Positions 42,527 through 50,452 of a stretch of DNA of 64,000 nt are shown here, piece by piece. The notes under the pieces were generated by a model that was given only the letters and a program-made list of their open reading frames with translations, had not been told where the DNA came from and did not search any database. This stretch comes from Salipiger mucosus DSM 16094 (GTDB taxonomy: Bacteria; Pseudomonadota; Alphaproteobacteria; Rhodobacterales; Rhodobacteraceae). Every line of letters begins with the position of its first letter. Positions within the stretch are counted from its first letter, which is position 1. A program made the translations under genes and the position numbers. The stretch is taken from the NCBI RefSeq assembly GCF_000442255.1, contig NZ_KE557273.1:152002-216001 (forward strand). Direction: 5' to 3'.

Positions 42527-43221
42527 CGCCGCATGGCGCGCTCGAAGACGCCGGCGAAGAAGCCCAGCAGGTCGGTGCCCTGTTGCGGCGTGAAGAGGTG
42601 CGGGTCCTCGGCGCCCAGCACCAGCAGCCCGGGCAGGCGGCCGGGTCCGAAGTCGAGCAGCAGGCAGGCCTCGGAGCGGATCCAGGGCGCCTTGTCGCCG
42701 AAGACGCGCGCGTCGCCCCGGGCCAGCTGGCGCAGGGTGACCTGCCGGGGCGCCATGCCGCGGGGTTCGGCGATGTAGTCCTCGATGAAACCGGGTTCGG
42801 CCACCGAGAGCACGTCGCCCATGCGCCGGATCGCCGTCTCGCGGTCCTCCTGCGCCGATTCCAGCACCAGCTTGGCCGCGTCCACGCGCAGGATATCGGC
42901 CACCTCGCCGCCCAGCCCGTGCAGGAAGGACTCGAACTCGATCGGGTCGAGCATGCGCAGGATGGCGCGATGGATCTGGTTGGTGCCGGCGAGGTTCTCG
43001 TAGGCCGCCGCGATGACGCTGCGGTGCGTGTCCTCAAGCCGGTCGAGCCGGGCCTCGAGCCGCTCCATCGCGATGCCGCGCAGGTCCACGATGTTGTTGC
43101 CCATGGCACGCTCGTTCGCGGCGATCAGCGCCTGCATGAGGTCGCGGTCGTCGAGAATCAGGTCCGGGCGCGAGATGATCTCCTCGCGCAGGTCGTCGTC
43201 GATACGGGGGAGGCTGCTCAT
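42514..43221 (-). CDS. DUF484 family protein (GAF-like)
   Basis: 235 residues from ATG 43221 (MSSLPRIDDDLREEII). DUF484 features are the N-terminal ISRPDLILDDRDLMQALI, a coiled coil (about residues 40-70) and a GAF-like domain ending near GVFERAMRRWLS. The role is unknown, but the gene is tightly linked to xerC here as elsewhere; the stop overlaps the start region of xerC. Confidence 0.88.
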   Translation of the reverse strand: MSSLPRIDDDLREEIISRPDLILDDRDLMQALIAANERAMGNNIVDLRGIAMERLEARLDRLEDTHRSVIAAAYENLAGTNQIHRAILRMLDPIEFESFLHGLGGEVADILRVDAAKLVLESAQEDRETAIRRMGDVLSVAEPGFIEDYIAEPRGMAPRQVTLRQLARGDARVFGDKAPWIRSEACLLLDFGPGRLPGLLVLGAEDPHLFTPQQGTDLLGFFAGVFERAMRRWLS

Positions 43222-43432
43222 GTGTCGCTCGTTTTTCGTTGCGAGGAGCCTAGCAGCCCCGACGCGTGTTTTCGCCTGTTTTCTCGACTGTGTCACCGCG
43301 CTGTGGCCGATCTGTCAAGCAATGGGCACCGGCGGCGGCCGTGGGCCGCCGGAGGCCGGCGCCGGGTGGTGTTGCACGGCGTTTGGCGGTGTCGCGAAAG
43401 CGTGCGACAGTGGAGCAAAGTGGAGGAGAGTC

Positions 43433-43753
43433 ATGCCAAGTATCACAAGTCCCAGCGAGATTCAGACCGTCATCACGACCTTCGAGACCTCGCCCGGCGA
43501 TTGCGAGGATCTGCTCGATGCGCTGCGCGATGCCTACGACAGCTTCATCTCGAAGCAACCGGGCTTCGTCGCGGCCGGCCTGCACGTCAACGACGCGCAG
43601 ACGCGCATCGCCAACTACTCGCAGTGGCGCAGCCGCGACGATTTCCAGGCCATGCTGCGCAGCGACGAGATGCGCTCGCGCAACCGGCGCTTCAACGAGC
43701 TGTGCCGCAGCTTCGAGCCGGTGATGTACGACGTGGTCGCGGCCTACGACTGA
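43433..43753 (+). CDS. Antibiotic biosynthesis monooxygenase (ABM) domain protein
   Basis: 106 residues from ATG 43433 after GGAGGAGAG. It is a single dimeric alpha-beta barrel (ABM) domain: QPGFVAAGLHVNDAQTRIAN, YSQWRSRDDFQAML. Members include quinol monooxygenases and heme-degrading enzymes, but the heme-site residues are not obvious here. Soluble, no signal peptide. It is convergent with the CtrA-like regulator gene. Confidence 0.75.
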   Translation: MPSITSPSEIQTVITTFETSPGDCEDLLDALRDAYDSFISKQPGFVAAGLHVNDAQTRIANYSQWRSRDDFQAMLRSDEMRSRNRRFNELCRSFEPVMYDVVAAYD

Positions 43754-43777
43754 CCGGCTTGGCCGGCTTTGAGGCGC

Positions 43778-43801
43778 CGCGCCGCCCGCGAGGGCGGCGC
43801 G
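43778..43801. terminator. Hairpin with GNRA loop between convergent genes
   Basis: Ten-base perfect arms CGCGCCGCCC (43778-43787) and GGGCGGCGCG (43792-43801) with loop GCGA. No T-run follows, so termination strength is uncertain. It lies between the stops of the ABM gene and the regulator gene. Confidence 0.5.
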
Positions 43802-43811
43802 GGCCCGCGTG

Positions 43812-44507
43812 TCAGGCCGCGAGGCTGCCGGGGTCCGTCAGCGCCGGGCTCAGCGCGAGGCGGTAGCCCTGGCCGCGCACCGTCTCGATGCGCACGAGGT
43901 GCGAGACCGCCGAGAGATGGGCGCGCAGGTTGCACATGTAGACGTCGAAGACGCGCGGCGCCGGTTCGTTCTCGAAGCCGTAGACATGGCTCAGCAGACG
44001 CTCGCGCGAGGCCAGCCGCCCGGGCCGCAGGGCGAGATATTCGAGGATCGCGTAAAGCTTCGGTGACAGCGACAGCGTCACGCCGTCCATGTGCACGCGC
44101 CGCGTTGCGAGGTCCACGCAGAGCGGGCCCAGTTCGACGCGCGGCTGTGCCAGCCCGTGGGCGCGCCGCGCGACCGCCTGCAGCCGGGCCACCGCCTCGT
44201 CGTGCGGCGTGTCGGCCGCGATCACGAGGTCGGCGCCCGCCTCGTACCAGGCGGCGATGCGCACGGGGTCGGCCTTGCGGGCAAAGAGGCAGACGGGCGT
44301 GCCGGGCCGCATCTCGCGCAGGTGCGCGGGCGAGCGGCCCCCCTCGAGCAGTGCGGCGTCGAAGAGCACAAGGTCGTGCGCGCCGATGCGGTGGAATTCC
44401 TCCAGGTCCTCGGCATCCTCGCAGGTCGTGATCAGGGTCCCGGTGTCGCGCAGCGCGCGCGACAGGCCCATCAGGGCCCAGTTGGTTTCGGCAACGAGAT
44501 AGCGCAT
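43812..44507 (-). CDS. OmpR/CtrA-like response regulator with atypical receiver
   Basis: 231 residues from ATG 44507 (MRYLVAETNWALMG). The receiver-like domain (1-115) keeps an Asp at residue 50 (DLVLFDAALLEGG), but the acidic pair near residues 6-8 is reduced to one Glu, and the conserved Lys-Pro of strand 5 is missing (GADLVIAADTP). The C-terminal winged helix (about 140-220) contains HVYGFENEPAPRVFDVYMCN and IETVRGQGYRL, close to the CtrA pattern YG..EP..DV..C.LR and GRGY. It may therefore bind CtrA-like sites but be controlled otherwise than by normal phosphorylation. No histidine kinase gene is adjacent. Confidence 0.78.
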   Translation of the reverse strand: MRYLVAETNWALMGLSRALRDTGTLITTCEDAEDLEEFHRIGAHDLVLFDAALLEGGRSPAHLREMRPGTPVCLFARKADPVRIAAWYEAGADLVIAADTPHDEAVARLQAVARRAHGLAQPRVELGPLCVDLATRRVHMDGVTLSLSPKLYAILEYLALRPGRLASRERLLSHVYGFENEPAPRVFDVYMCNLRAHLSAVSHLVRIETVRGQGYRLALSPALTDPGSLAA

Positions 44508-44693
44508 GGTCCGCTCCCCTTCCTTGCAGTCATGAGATGCACGGGGGAAGCCGTCCGTGGCAGTCGCCTCCCTCGCGAAACCCTTCGGCACCTTCTGGTC
44601 CGTGCGGGTCGTGACGCTGTGGCGTTCTGCCGTTTGAGACTGGATTAACCTCGGATTGCGTCCGAAATGTGATGAAAACCGGGCCGACGGCGT

Positions 44694-44707
44694 ATGATTT
44701 GCATCAA
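44694..44707. promoter_or_regulatory. FNR/CRP-type box upstream of uspA
   Basis: ATGAT-TTGC-ATCAA matches the FNR consensus TTGAT-N4-ATCAA with one change. It is 60 bases before the uspA ATG, a distance that would suit activation if the promoter lies just downstream. Rhodobacterales use FnrL and Dnr-type regulators with this consensus. Confidence 0.6.
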
Positions 44708-44766
44708 GGCGCTATGCCTCCGGATAGGCCAGTCTGCGGATGACGAGGAGAGAAAGGAGACCGGCC

Positions 44767-45174
44767 ATGTACAAGCACATCCTTGTACCCATCGCCTTCG
44801 ATAACGACGAGAAAGCAGAGGCTGCGCTGGCCGTGGCGCGGCAGTTCGCGACCGAGGGAACGAACACCACGCTGCTGCACGTCATGGAGCACGTCCCGGG
44901 CTACGCCCTCAGCTACATGCCGCCGGATTTCCGCGCCGAGCAGCGCAAGGCCGTTCAGGCCGAGCTCGACGCGATGGCGCAGAAGATGGAGCATGCCAGG
45001 GCCCTCGTGGTCGAGGGCCATTCCGGCCGCACGATCCTCGACTGGGCAGACGAGAACGACGTCGACCTGATCGTCATCGCCTCGCACCGGCCGGGCATGG
45101 GCGACCTGCTCATGGGCTCGACCGCCACGCAGGTGGTGCGCCATGCGAAATGCGCGGTGCACGTGCTGCGCTGA
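44767..45174 (+). CDS. Universal stress protein (UspA family)
   Basis: 135 residues from ATG 44767 (MYKHILVPIAFDNDEKAEAA), after GAGAAAGGAG. The C-terminal nucleotide-binding motif is close to G-x2-G-x9-G-S/T: IASHRPGMGDLLMGSTATQVV. Single Usp domain, cytoplasmic. It is followed 46 bases later by the hemerythrin gene, and an FNR-like box precedes it, which points to induction at low oxygen. Confidence 0.9.
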   Translation: MYKHILVPIAFDNDEKAEAALAVARQFATEGTNTTLLHVMEHVPGYALSYMPPDFRAEQRKAVQAELDAMAQKMEHARALVVEGHSGRTILDWADENDVDLIVIASHRPGMGDLLMGSTATQVVRHAKCAVHVLR

Positions 45175-45220
45175 TTGACCTTTCGCCGCGCCGGGACAAT
45201 TAAACCCGGCGGAGGTGACG

Positions 45221-45769
45221 ATGGACGATCTCGATCTGAAGACGCGCAGCGGCCTGCCCGAGGCGCTGCGCGTGCTCTTGCAGGACTATCCGCGCGAGGC
45301 ATGGGAGGCCGATCCCGGCTTTTCCGGGCTCGTGCAGTTCTGGCTGGAACGCCACATGATGTTCCGCCGGCTGACGGAGGCGATGCAGACGGACGCGGAG
45401 GCCGAGATGGATGGCCGTCTCGACCGCGAGGCGATGGCGCCGCGGCTGGCGCGCATGGGCAACATGCTGATCGAGCAGCTGCACGGGCATCACCAGATCG
45501 AGGACCACCATTACTTCCCGGTGCTGTCAGGGCTCGACCAGCGGCTGACGCGCGGCTTCGAGATCCTCGACCGCGACCATCACGCCATGGACGGGCTGCT
45601 CGACCGTTTCGCGCGCTCGGCCAACGGCGTGCTGCAGGGACAGACCGAGACCGGCCCCTTCCGCGATGAGTTGCTGTCCTTCTCGGGAATGCTTGAGCGG
45701 CACCTGCACGACGAGGAGGACCTCATCGTGCCCGTGATCCTCAGGCACGGCGCAGGCGGGCTGGGCTGA
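45221..45769 (+). CDS. Hemerythrin HHE-domain protein
   Basis: 182 residues from ATG 45221 with GGAGG five bases before. Helical and rich in His/Glu at the positions expected for a di-iron site: LERHMMF, LHGHHQIEDHHYFPVL, DRDHHAMDGLL and LERHLHDEEDLIVPVIL. HHE proteins bind oxygen or nitric oxide or take part in iron-sulphur repair. It lies directly after the Usp gene, probably in one transcript. Confidence 0.87.
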   Translation: MDDLDLKTRSGLPEALRVLLQDYPREAWEADPGFSGLVQFWLERHMMFRRLTEAMQTDAEAEMDGRLDREAMAPRLARMGNMLIEQLHGHHQIEDHHYFPVLSGLDQRLTRGFEILDRDHHAMDGLLDRFARSANGVLQGQTETGPFRDELLSFSGMLERHLHDEEDLIVPVILRHGAGGLG

Positions 45770-45773
45770 GGCC

Positions 45774-46355
45774 TCAGCCGTCCGCGCCGCGCAGTCGCGC
45801 GCGCTTGCGGGCAAAGACCTCCTGCCGGGGAAGCCAGGGATAGGCGTCGTCTTCGTGCACGGAGCCCCACCACAGGATGCCGCCGTCGCGCCAGGGGTCC
45901 AGCACGATGCCCTCCCACATGCTCTCGCCGCGGCGCGAGACGATGACCGTGCTGTGCTCGATCCGCAGCGCGTTTTCCGAGTTGGCGATGGCGCGGTGCA
46001 GCTCCAGCGTCTCGAACCCTTCCTGCCGCAGCCGCGCCTCCATGTCGTCGGCCCACTGGTAGCACAGGCCGCGCGGCTTCAGCCCACGGTTCACCTTCAT
46101 GTTGTGGATGATCGGCGGGTCCTCGACGTCGTATTGCACGGCAAGGCGGCGGGGATAGGTGATCGCGATGCGGGCCGCGCGGGCGGCCTCCTCCGGGGCC
46201 ACGTCGACGCCCAATGCGCGGATCTCGCTTGCGAGCGCGCTGATCTCGGCCTCGCTCGGCGGCGGAAGCTCGTCGGGCGGCGGGGTAGCGCAGGCAGCCA
46301 GCAGGGCCAGCGCGATCACGGGCAGCAGTCGGGCGAGATGGCGAAGCGTCGTCAC
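45774..46355 (-). CDS. Putative lipoprotein with a Cys-His-Asp arrangement
   Basis: 193 residues. Lipoprotein signal with lipobox LLAAC (Cys22). The mature protein has an alpha-helical N-terminal half (SEAEISALASEIRALGVDV), then GLCYQWADDMEARL, RIEHSTVIVSRRG and GIVLDPWRDGGILWW. Cys, His and Asp in this order and spacing resemble a transglutaminase/papain-like catalytic triad, but this is inference from motif layout. No family name was recognised with confidence. Convergent with the hemerythrin gene, 4 bases apart. Confidence 0.65.
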   Translation of the reverse strand: MTTLRHLARLLPVIALALLAACATPPPDELPPPSEAEISALASEIRALGVDVAPEEAARAARIAITYPRRLAVQYDVEDPPIIHNMKVNRGLKPRGLCYQWADDMEARLRQEGFETLELHRAIANSENALRIEHSTVIVSRRGESMWEGIVLDPWRDGGILWWGSVHEDDAYPWLPRQEVFARKRARLRGADG

Positions 46356-46453
46356 GGGCGGAAGTCTCTGTGCGGGCGGGTTTTCCTGCCGTTACCCCAG
46401 GCGCGTCACGCTGTCGACAGGATCCGGTCCGCCCACGCCAACGTGATGCCGAA

Positions 46454-46484
46454 CCCCGGGCCCTTGCGGGGCCCGGGGCATTTT
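46454..46484 (-). terminator. Hairpin after the CoA-transferase gene
   Basis: Ten-base arms CCCCGGGCCC (46454-46463) and GGGCCCGGGG (46469-46478), five-base loop, with TTTT at 46481-46484 on the plus side. It is 7 bases beyond the CoA-transferase stop (reverse strand). The T-run is on the plus-strand side, so it would work best on transcripts entering from the lipoprotein side. Confidence 0.55.
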
Positions 46485-46485
46485 A

Positions 46486-47694
46486 TCAGGCGGTCTGCGG
46501 CGAGCCGGCGCCCAGCACGCCCTGCGCGATCAGAGCCTCGATCTCGGCCTCGTCGTAGCCCGCGGCGCGCAGCACGTCGCGACCGTTGCCGCCCAGCTCG
46601 GGCGCCGGGTGCCGCAGCGCGAGCGGCGTTTCCGAGAACTTGATCGGGAAGCCGGTCATGCGGACCTCGCCGTGATGCGGCGTCTGCTCGGTCAGGACCA
46701 TCTCCTGGTCCGCGACCTGCGGATCGGCGAGCGCCTCGGTCAGGCTCTGCACCCGCCCCGAGGGCACGCCCGCCTTGTTGAGCCGCGCGATCCACTCGTC
46801 CTGCGTGCCGTGGGCCAGCGCCTCGTTGATCAGCGCGTTCAGCTCCGCGCGGTGCTGCAGCCGCACCGCGTTGCTCTCGAAGCGTGGATCGGAGAGCAGC
46901 TGCTCGAGCCCCAGCTCGCGCAGGAACTTCCGGACGATGACCTCCGTCGAGGGCGCAACGGCGATGTCGCCGTCCGAGGCCCGGAACAGCCCGTAGGGCG
47001 AGGCGATGGGGTGGTTGTTGCCCGAGGGCACCGGGTCCTCGCCCGTCGCCAGCGCGTTGGACGACAGGTAGGCCAGCATCGACATCATCGACATCATCAT
47101 CGAGGCCTCGACCCGCTGCGCCGGCCCGCCGTTCTCGCGTCCCCGCAGCGCCGCCACGGCCCCCAGCGCGGCATAGAGCCCGGCCACGAGGTCGGTGATC
47201 GGCGGAGCGGAGCGGAGCGGCCCGGTTTCGGACGTGCCGTTGGTGGCCATGAAGCCCGACATCGCCTGCGCGATGAAGTCGAAGGCCGGGCGGTCGGCAT
47301 AGGGCCCGGTGCTGCCGTAGCCGTTCACGCTGACGACGATGAGCTTGGGATTGATCTCCTTCAGCCGAGCCTCGGTCAGGCCCATCTCGCCCAGCACGCC
47401 GGGGCGGAAGTTCTCGGTCAGGATGTCGGCGTCGGCCAGCAGCCGCTCGAGCACCTGCACGCCCTCGGCGCTGCGCAGGTTCAACTCGACCGACTTCTTG
47501 TTGCGATTGAAGCCGGCGAAATACCACGACAGGCCGCGCCGGATTTCGCCCTGCTTGCGGACATGGTCGCCGCCGGGCGCCTCGATCTTGATCACGTCGG
47601 CACCGAGATCGGCGAGGATCATCGAGCAGAAGGGGCCGGACAGGATGCGCGTCAGGTCGATGACCCGGACGCCGGAGAGGGGAAGTGCACTCAT
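46486..47694 (-). CDS. CaiB/BaiF (family III) CoA-transferase
   Basis: 402 residues from ATG 47694 (MSALPLSGVRVIDLTRILSG). Family III marks are ADLGADVIKIE near the start, FNRNKKSVELNL, and the catalytic Asp in AFDFIAQAMSGFM. These enzymes move CoA between carboxylic acids through an aspartyl-CoA thioester; relatives act on glutarate/3-hydroxy-3-methylglutarate (SUGCT), mesaconate, oxalate or carnitine. The start overlaps the HMG-CoA lyase stop as ATGA, so the two enzymes are made together and probably act in sequence on one acid. Confidence 0.88.
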   Translation of the reverse strand: MSALPLSGVRVIDLTRILSGPFCSMILADLGADVIKIEAPGGDHVRKQGEIRRGLSWYFAGFNRNKKSVELNLRSAEGVQVLERLLADADILTENFRPGVLGEMGLTEARLKEINPKLIVVSVNGYGSTGPYADRPAFDFIAQAMSGFMATNGTSETGPLRSAPPITDLVAGLYAALGAVAALRGRENGGPAQRVEASMMMSMMSMLAYLSSNALATGEDPVPSGNNHPIASPYGLFRASDGDIAVAPSTEVIVRKFLRELGLEQLLSDPRFESNAVRLQHRAELNALINEALAHGTQDEWIARLNKAGVPSGRVQSLTEALADPQVADQEMVLTEQTPHHGEVRMTGFPIKFSETPLALRHPAPELGGNGRDVLRAAGYDEAEIEALIAQGVLGAGSPQTA

Positions 47695-48647
47695 CCTGCG
47701 GCCGTCACGGTCAGTTCGGGGTCGTGACGCTTGAGGCGCGGGCCGGACTTCAGCACCTGCCCCGGAAGCGTGGTGCCAAGAGTTTCCTGCGTCAGGGCGG
47801 CAGCGGCGATCAGCTTGTCGAGGTCGACGCCCGTCGCGTAGCCGCTTTCCTGCAGCAGGTAGACCAGGTCCTCGGTGCAGATGTTGCCGGTGGCACCGGC
47901 CGCGAAGGGGCAACCGCCCAGCCCGCCGACCGAGGCATCGTAATGGGTCACGCCCTCGGACAGGCCGGTCTGCACGCAGGCAAGGCCCACGCCGCGGGTG
48001 TTGTGGAAGTGGAGGTGAATTTCCAGCCCCGGCGCCGCCTCGCGGATGGCGCGGATCGCGGCGCGCACGGTCAGCGGCGTGGCCATGCCGGTCGTGTCGC
48101 CCAGCCCGACGCTGGTCGCGCCCAGCTCCTGGTAGCGGCGGGCGATGCGGGCCACCTGCTCGGGCGGCACCTCGCCCTCGAAGGGGCAGCCGAAGGCGGT
48201 GGCGATACCGCCCTCGATCGCGATTCCGGCGTCGAAGAGCACCGCGAAGGTCGCTTCCATCTCGCCAAGCGACTGCTCGATGGGCCGGTTCACGTTCTTG
48301 AGGTTGTGCGTCTCCGAGGCCGAGACGACGGTGTGCACCGAGTCGACCTGCGCCGTCGCGGCGCGCTCTGCGCCGCGCCGGTTGGCGATCAGCGCCGAGA
48401 TATGCGCGCCCTCGGGACGGTCGATGCCGGCCAGCACTTCCTCGGCGTCGGCCAGCTGCGGCACGGCTCGCGGGCTGACGAAGGAGGTGACCTGCATGTG
48501 CCGCAGCCCGCTCGCGAAGAGCGCGTTCACGATCTCGATCTTCTTCGCCGTCGGAATGAAGGGCTTCACGTTCTGGAAGCCGTCGCGGGGGCCGACTTCG
48601 CAAACGGTGATTCGTGCCCCCTCGGGCACGGGCGACTGGCTGGGCAT
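47691..48647 (-). CDS. Hydroxymethylglutaryl-CoA lyase
   Basis: 318 residues. HMG-CoA lyase features are EVGPRDGFQNVKPF (catalytic Arg-Asp), metal-binding His pair in HLHFHNTRG, and the signature GLGGCPFAAGATGN with the catalytic Cys. It splits 3-hydroxy-3-methylglutaryl-CoA to acetyl-CoA and acetoacetate, a leucine-catabolic step; related enzymes cleave other hydroxyacyl-CoAs. Here it is paired with a CoA-transferase instead of leucine pathway genes. It is divergent from tctCBA. Confidence 0.85.
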   Translation of the reverse strand: MPSQSPVPEGARITVCEVGPRDGFQNVKPFIPTAKKIEIVNALFASGLRHMQVTSFVSPRAVPQLADAEEVLAGIDRPEGAHISALIANRRGAERAATAQVDSVHTVVSASETHNLKNVNRPIEQSLGEMEATFAVLFDAGIAIEGGIATAFGCPFEGEVPPEQVARIARRYQELGATSVGLGDTTGMATPLTVRAAIRAIREAAPGLEIHLHFHNTRGVGLACVQTGLSEGVTHYDASVGGLGGCPFAAGATGNICTEDLVYLLQESGYATGVDLDKLIAAAALTQETLGTTLPGQVLKSGPRLKRHDPELTVTAAG

Positions 48648-49028
48648 TTGATCCGTCCTTGATGGGCGACCGGCGAGGGCCGCGCGGCGCGCGGGCCCGC
48701 CGATCGAGACAATGTCGGGCTATACTTGGCAAGGTCCGCCCCGGTTCGGCAAGAGAGCCCGCCGCCCGCGCATTCGCTGCCGCTGCCAAGGCGCAGCGGG
48801 GCTTGACAGGGAAGCGCCGCGAGCGCCCCATGCGTGATGCCCTTGATGAAAAGGGAAAATTCCGCAGAAGCCGTGCCGAAAAGGCGTTTCTGCATCGCAG
48901 AAATAGACGTCTTCAAATTGAAATTTGACATATCGAAAAGAGATGTCTCGCATTCGCAGGGGCGGGCCGAACTTGCAATCGCATCGGAGTTATCCTTTTC
49001 TCCCCCTACGTTTAGGGAGGACGCATCA
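48648..49028. promoter_or_regulatory. Divergent promoter region of the lyase/CoA-transferase and tctCBA operons
   Basis: 381 bases without a gene; the part at about 48845-48960 is unusually AT-rich. A palindrome CAAATT-GA-AATTTG (48914-48927) overlaps a perfect -35 TTGACA on the plus strand (48925-48930), although no good -10 follows at 17 bases. An 8-base palindrome AGACGTCT lies just before it (48905-48912). These look like operator sites for the LysR-type or another regulator. Confidence 0.5.
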
Positions 49029-50003
49029 ATGAAAATCGTAACAACGACGTCGGCCGTATTCGGCCTGGCGTTGGCCGCATCCGTGAGCCTGACAGCCGTT
49101 CCGGCTTCGGCCGCCGAGTGCATCGCACCGTCGAATCCCGGGGGAGGCTGGGATTTCACCTGCCGCACCATCGGCCGCATCCTGAGCGAGCTGGACCTCG
49201 TCGAGGGCAACGTGCAGGTGACCAACATGCCGGGCGGCGTGGGCGCGGTGACCTATGCCATGGTCGCCAACGAGCGGCCCGCTGACGCCGACCTGATCGT
49301 GGCGACCTCGACCGTGGGCGTCACGCAGATCGCGCAGGGCCGCTATCCCGCGCCGATCGACGCCATGCGCTACCTCGCCATGCTGGGCGCCGACGTGGGC
49401 GTGATCGCGGTGGATGACGAGAGCCCGATCCAGTCGCTCGAGGAGTTGACCGAGATCATGGCCGAAGAGCCCGGCTCGATCGTGACGGCCGGCTCGTCCG
49501 GCGCCGGTGGCTGGGACCACATCCGCCTGCTGATGGTGGCGCGCGAAGGCGGCCTCGATAGCCTGGGCGATCTGCGCTGGGTGCAGTTCGACGGCGGCAC
49601 CGACGCCGTGACCCAGATGATGGGCGGCCAGATCGACGTGGTCTCGACCGACATGGGCGAAATCGCGGGCTTCGTGGACTCGGGCGACATCCGCATCCTG
49701 GCGTCCCTGTCGGACGAGCCGATTCCGGCCTTCCCCGACATCCCCACCGCCAAGTCGCAGGGCATCGACGTGACCGGCTACAACTGGCGCGGCCTCTACA
49801 CCGGCGGCGAGGTCTCGGACGAGGATTACAATGCCTGGGTCGAGAAGCTGAAGACGCTCTACGACTCCGACAACTGGCAGGAAGCCGCGGTCGAATTCGG
49901 CCTGGTGCCGATCTGGCGCGGCGGCGCGGAGTTCGAGGAATACGTCCGCGAGCAAGAGAAAGCCATGGCAGACATCTCGCGCGACATCGGCGTGATTGAA
50001 TGA
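49029..50003 (+). CDS. tctC: Tripartite tricarboxylate transporter substrate-binding protein (TctC/Bug)
   Basis: 324 residues with a signal peptide (about 1-31, ending TAVPASAAE). The mature start CIAPSNPGGGWDFTCR and later VVSTDMGEIAGFVDSGDIR match the TctC/Bug family, periplasmic proteins that bind di- and tricarboxylates. The ATG follows AGGGAGGACGC. First gene of tctCBA; its stop overlaps the tctB start as ATGA. Confidence 0.92.
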   Translation: MKIVTTTSAVFGLALAASVSLTAVPASAAECIAPSNPGGGWDFTCRTIGRILSELDLVEGNVQVTNMPGGVGAVTYAMVANERPADADLIVATSTVGVTQIAQGRYPAPIDAMRYLAMLGADVGVIAVDDESPIQSLEELTEIMAEEPGSIVTAGSSGAGGWDHIRLLMVAREGGLDSLGDLRWVQFDGGTDAVTQMMGGQIDVVSTDMGEIAGFVDSGDIRILASLSDEPIPAFPDIPTAKSQGIDVTGYNWRGLYTGGEVSDEDYNAWVEKLKTLYDSDNWQEAAVEFGLVPIWRGGAEFEEYVREQEKAMADISRDIGVIE

Positions 50004-50434
50004 GTGTCAGAATTGCAGGCGTCGCGGTCTTCATGATCGCGGCGCTCTACATGTATTTCGGAAAGCAATACTCGGCGGACTTCGGCGACGTGCTGGGGCC
50101 GTCAGTCTTTCCCATGGTCGTGGGCATTCCGGCGATGCTGCTCTCGGCCACGCTCGTGGTCTTCCCGAGCGGAGAGGTGTCCTGGCCCGACCGTGGACAC
50201 ATGGCCCGGCAGCTTCTCGCGCTGGCCATCCTGCTGGGATACGCCTTTCTCCTTCGCCCGCTCGGGTTTCCGCTCGCCTCGTTCGGGCTGATCGCGGGCA
50301 TCGGCACCGTTCTGGGCGGCGCGCCGCTCAAGGCCGTGATCCTGGGCGCGATCATGTCGCCCGCGCTCTGGGCACTCTTCGACCAGGTGCTTGGTCTGCC
50401 GCTGGCCTTCTTCGGCTACTGGTTCACGCAATAG
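50000..50434 (+). CDS. tctB: Tripartite tricarboxylate transporter small membrane subunit (TctB)
   Basis: 144 residues with four hydrophobic segments, the TctB layout (for example LGPSVFPMVVGIPAMLLSAT and PLGFPLASFGLIAGIG). Overlaps tctC by four bases and precedes tctA by 18 bases. It is the poorly conserved small permease subunit. Confidence 0.88.
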   Translation: MSVRIAGVAVFMIAALYMYFGKQYSADFGDVLGPSVFPMVVGIPAMLLSATLVVFPSGEVSWPDRGHMARQLLALAILLGYAFLLRPLGFPLASFGLIAGIGTVLGGAPLKAVILGAIMSPALWALFDQVLGLPLAFFGYWFTQ

Positions 50435-50452
50435 GCAGGACGCCGCTCGCTC

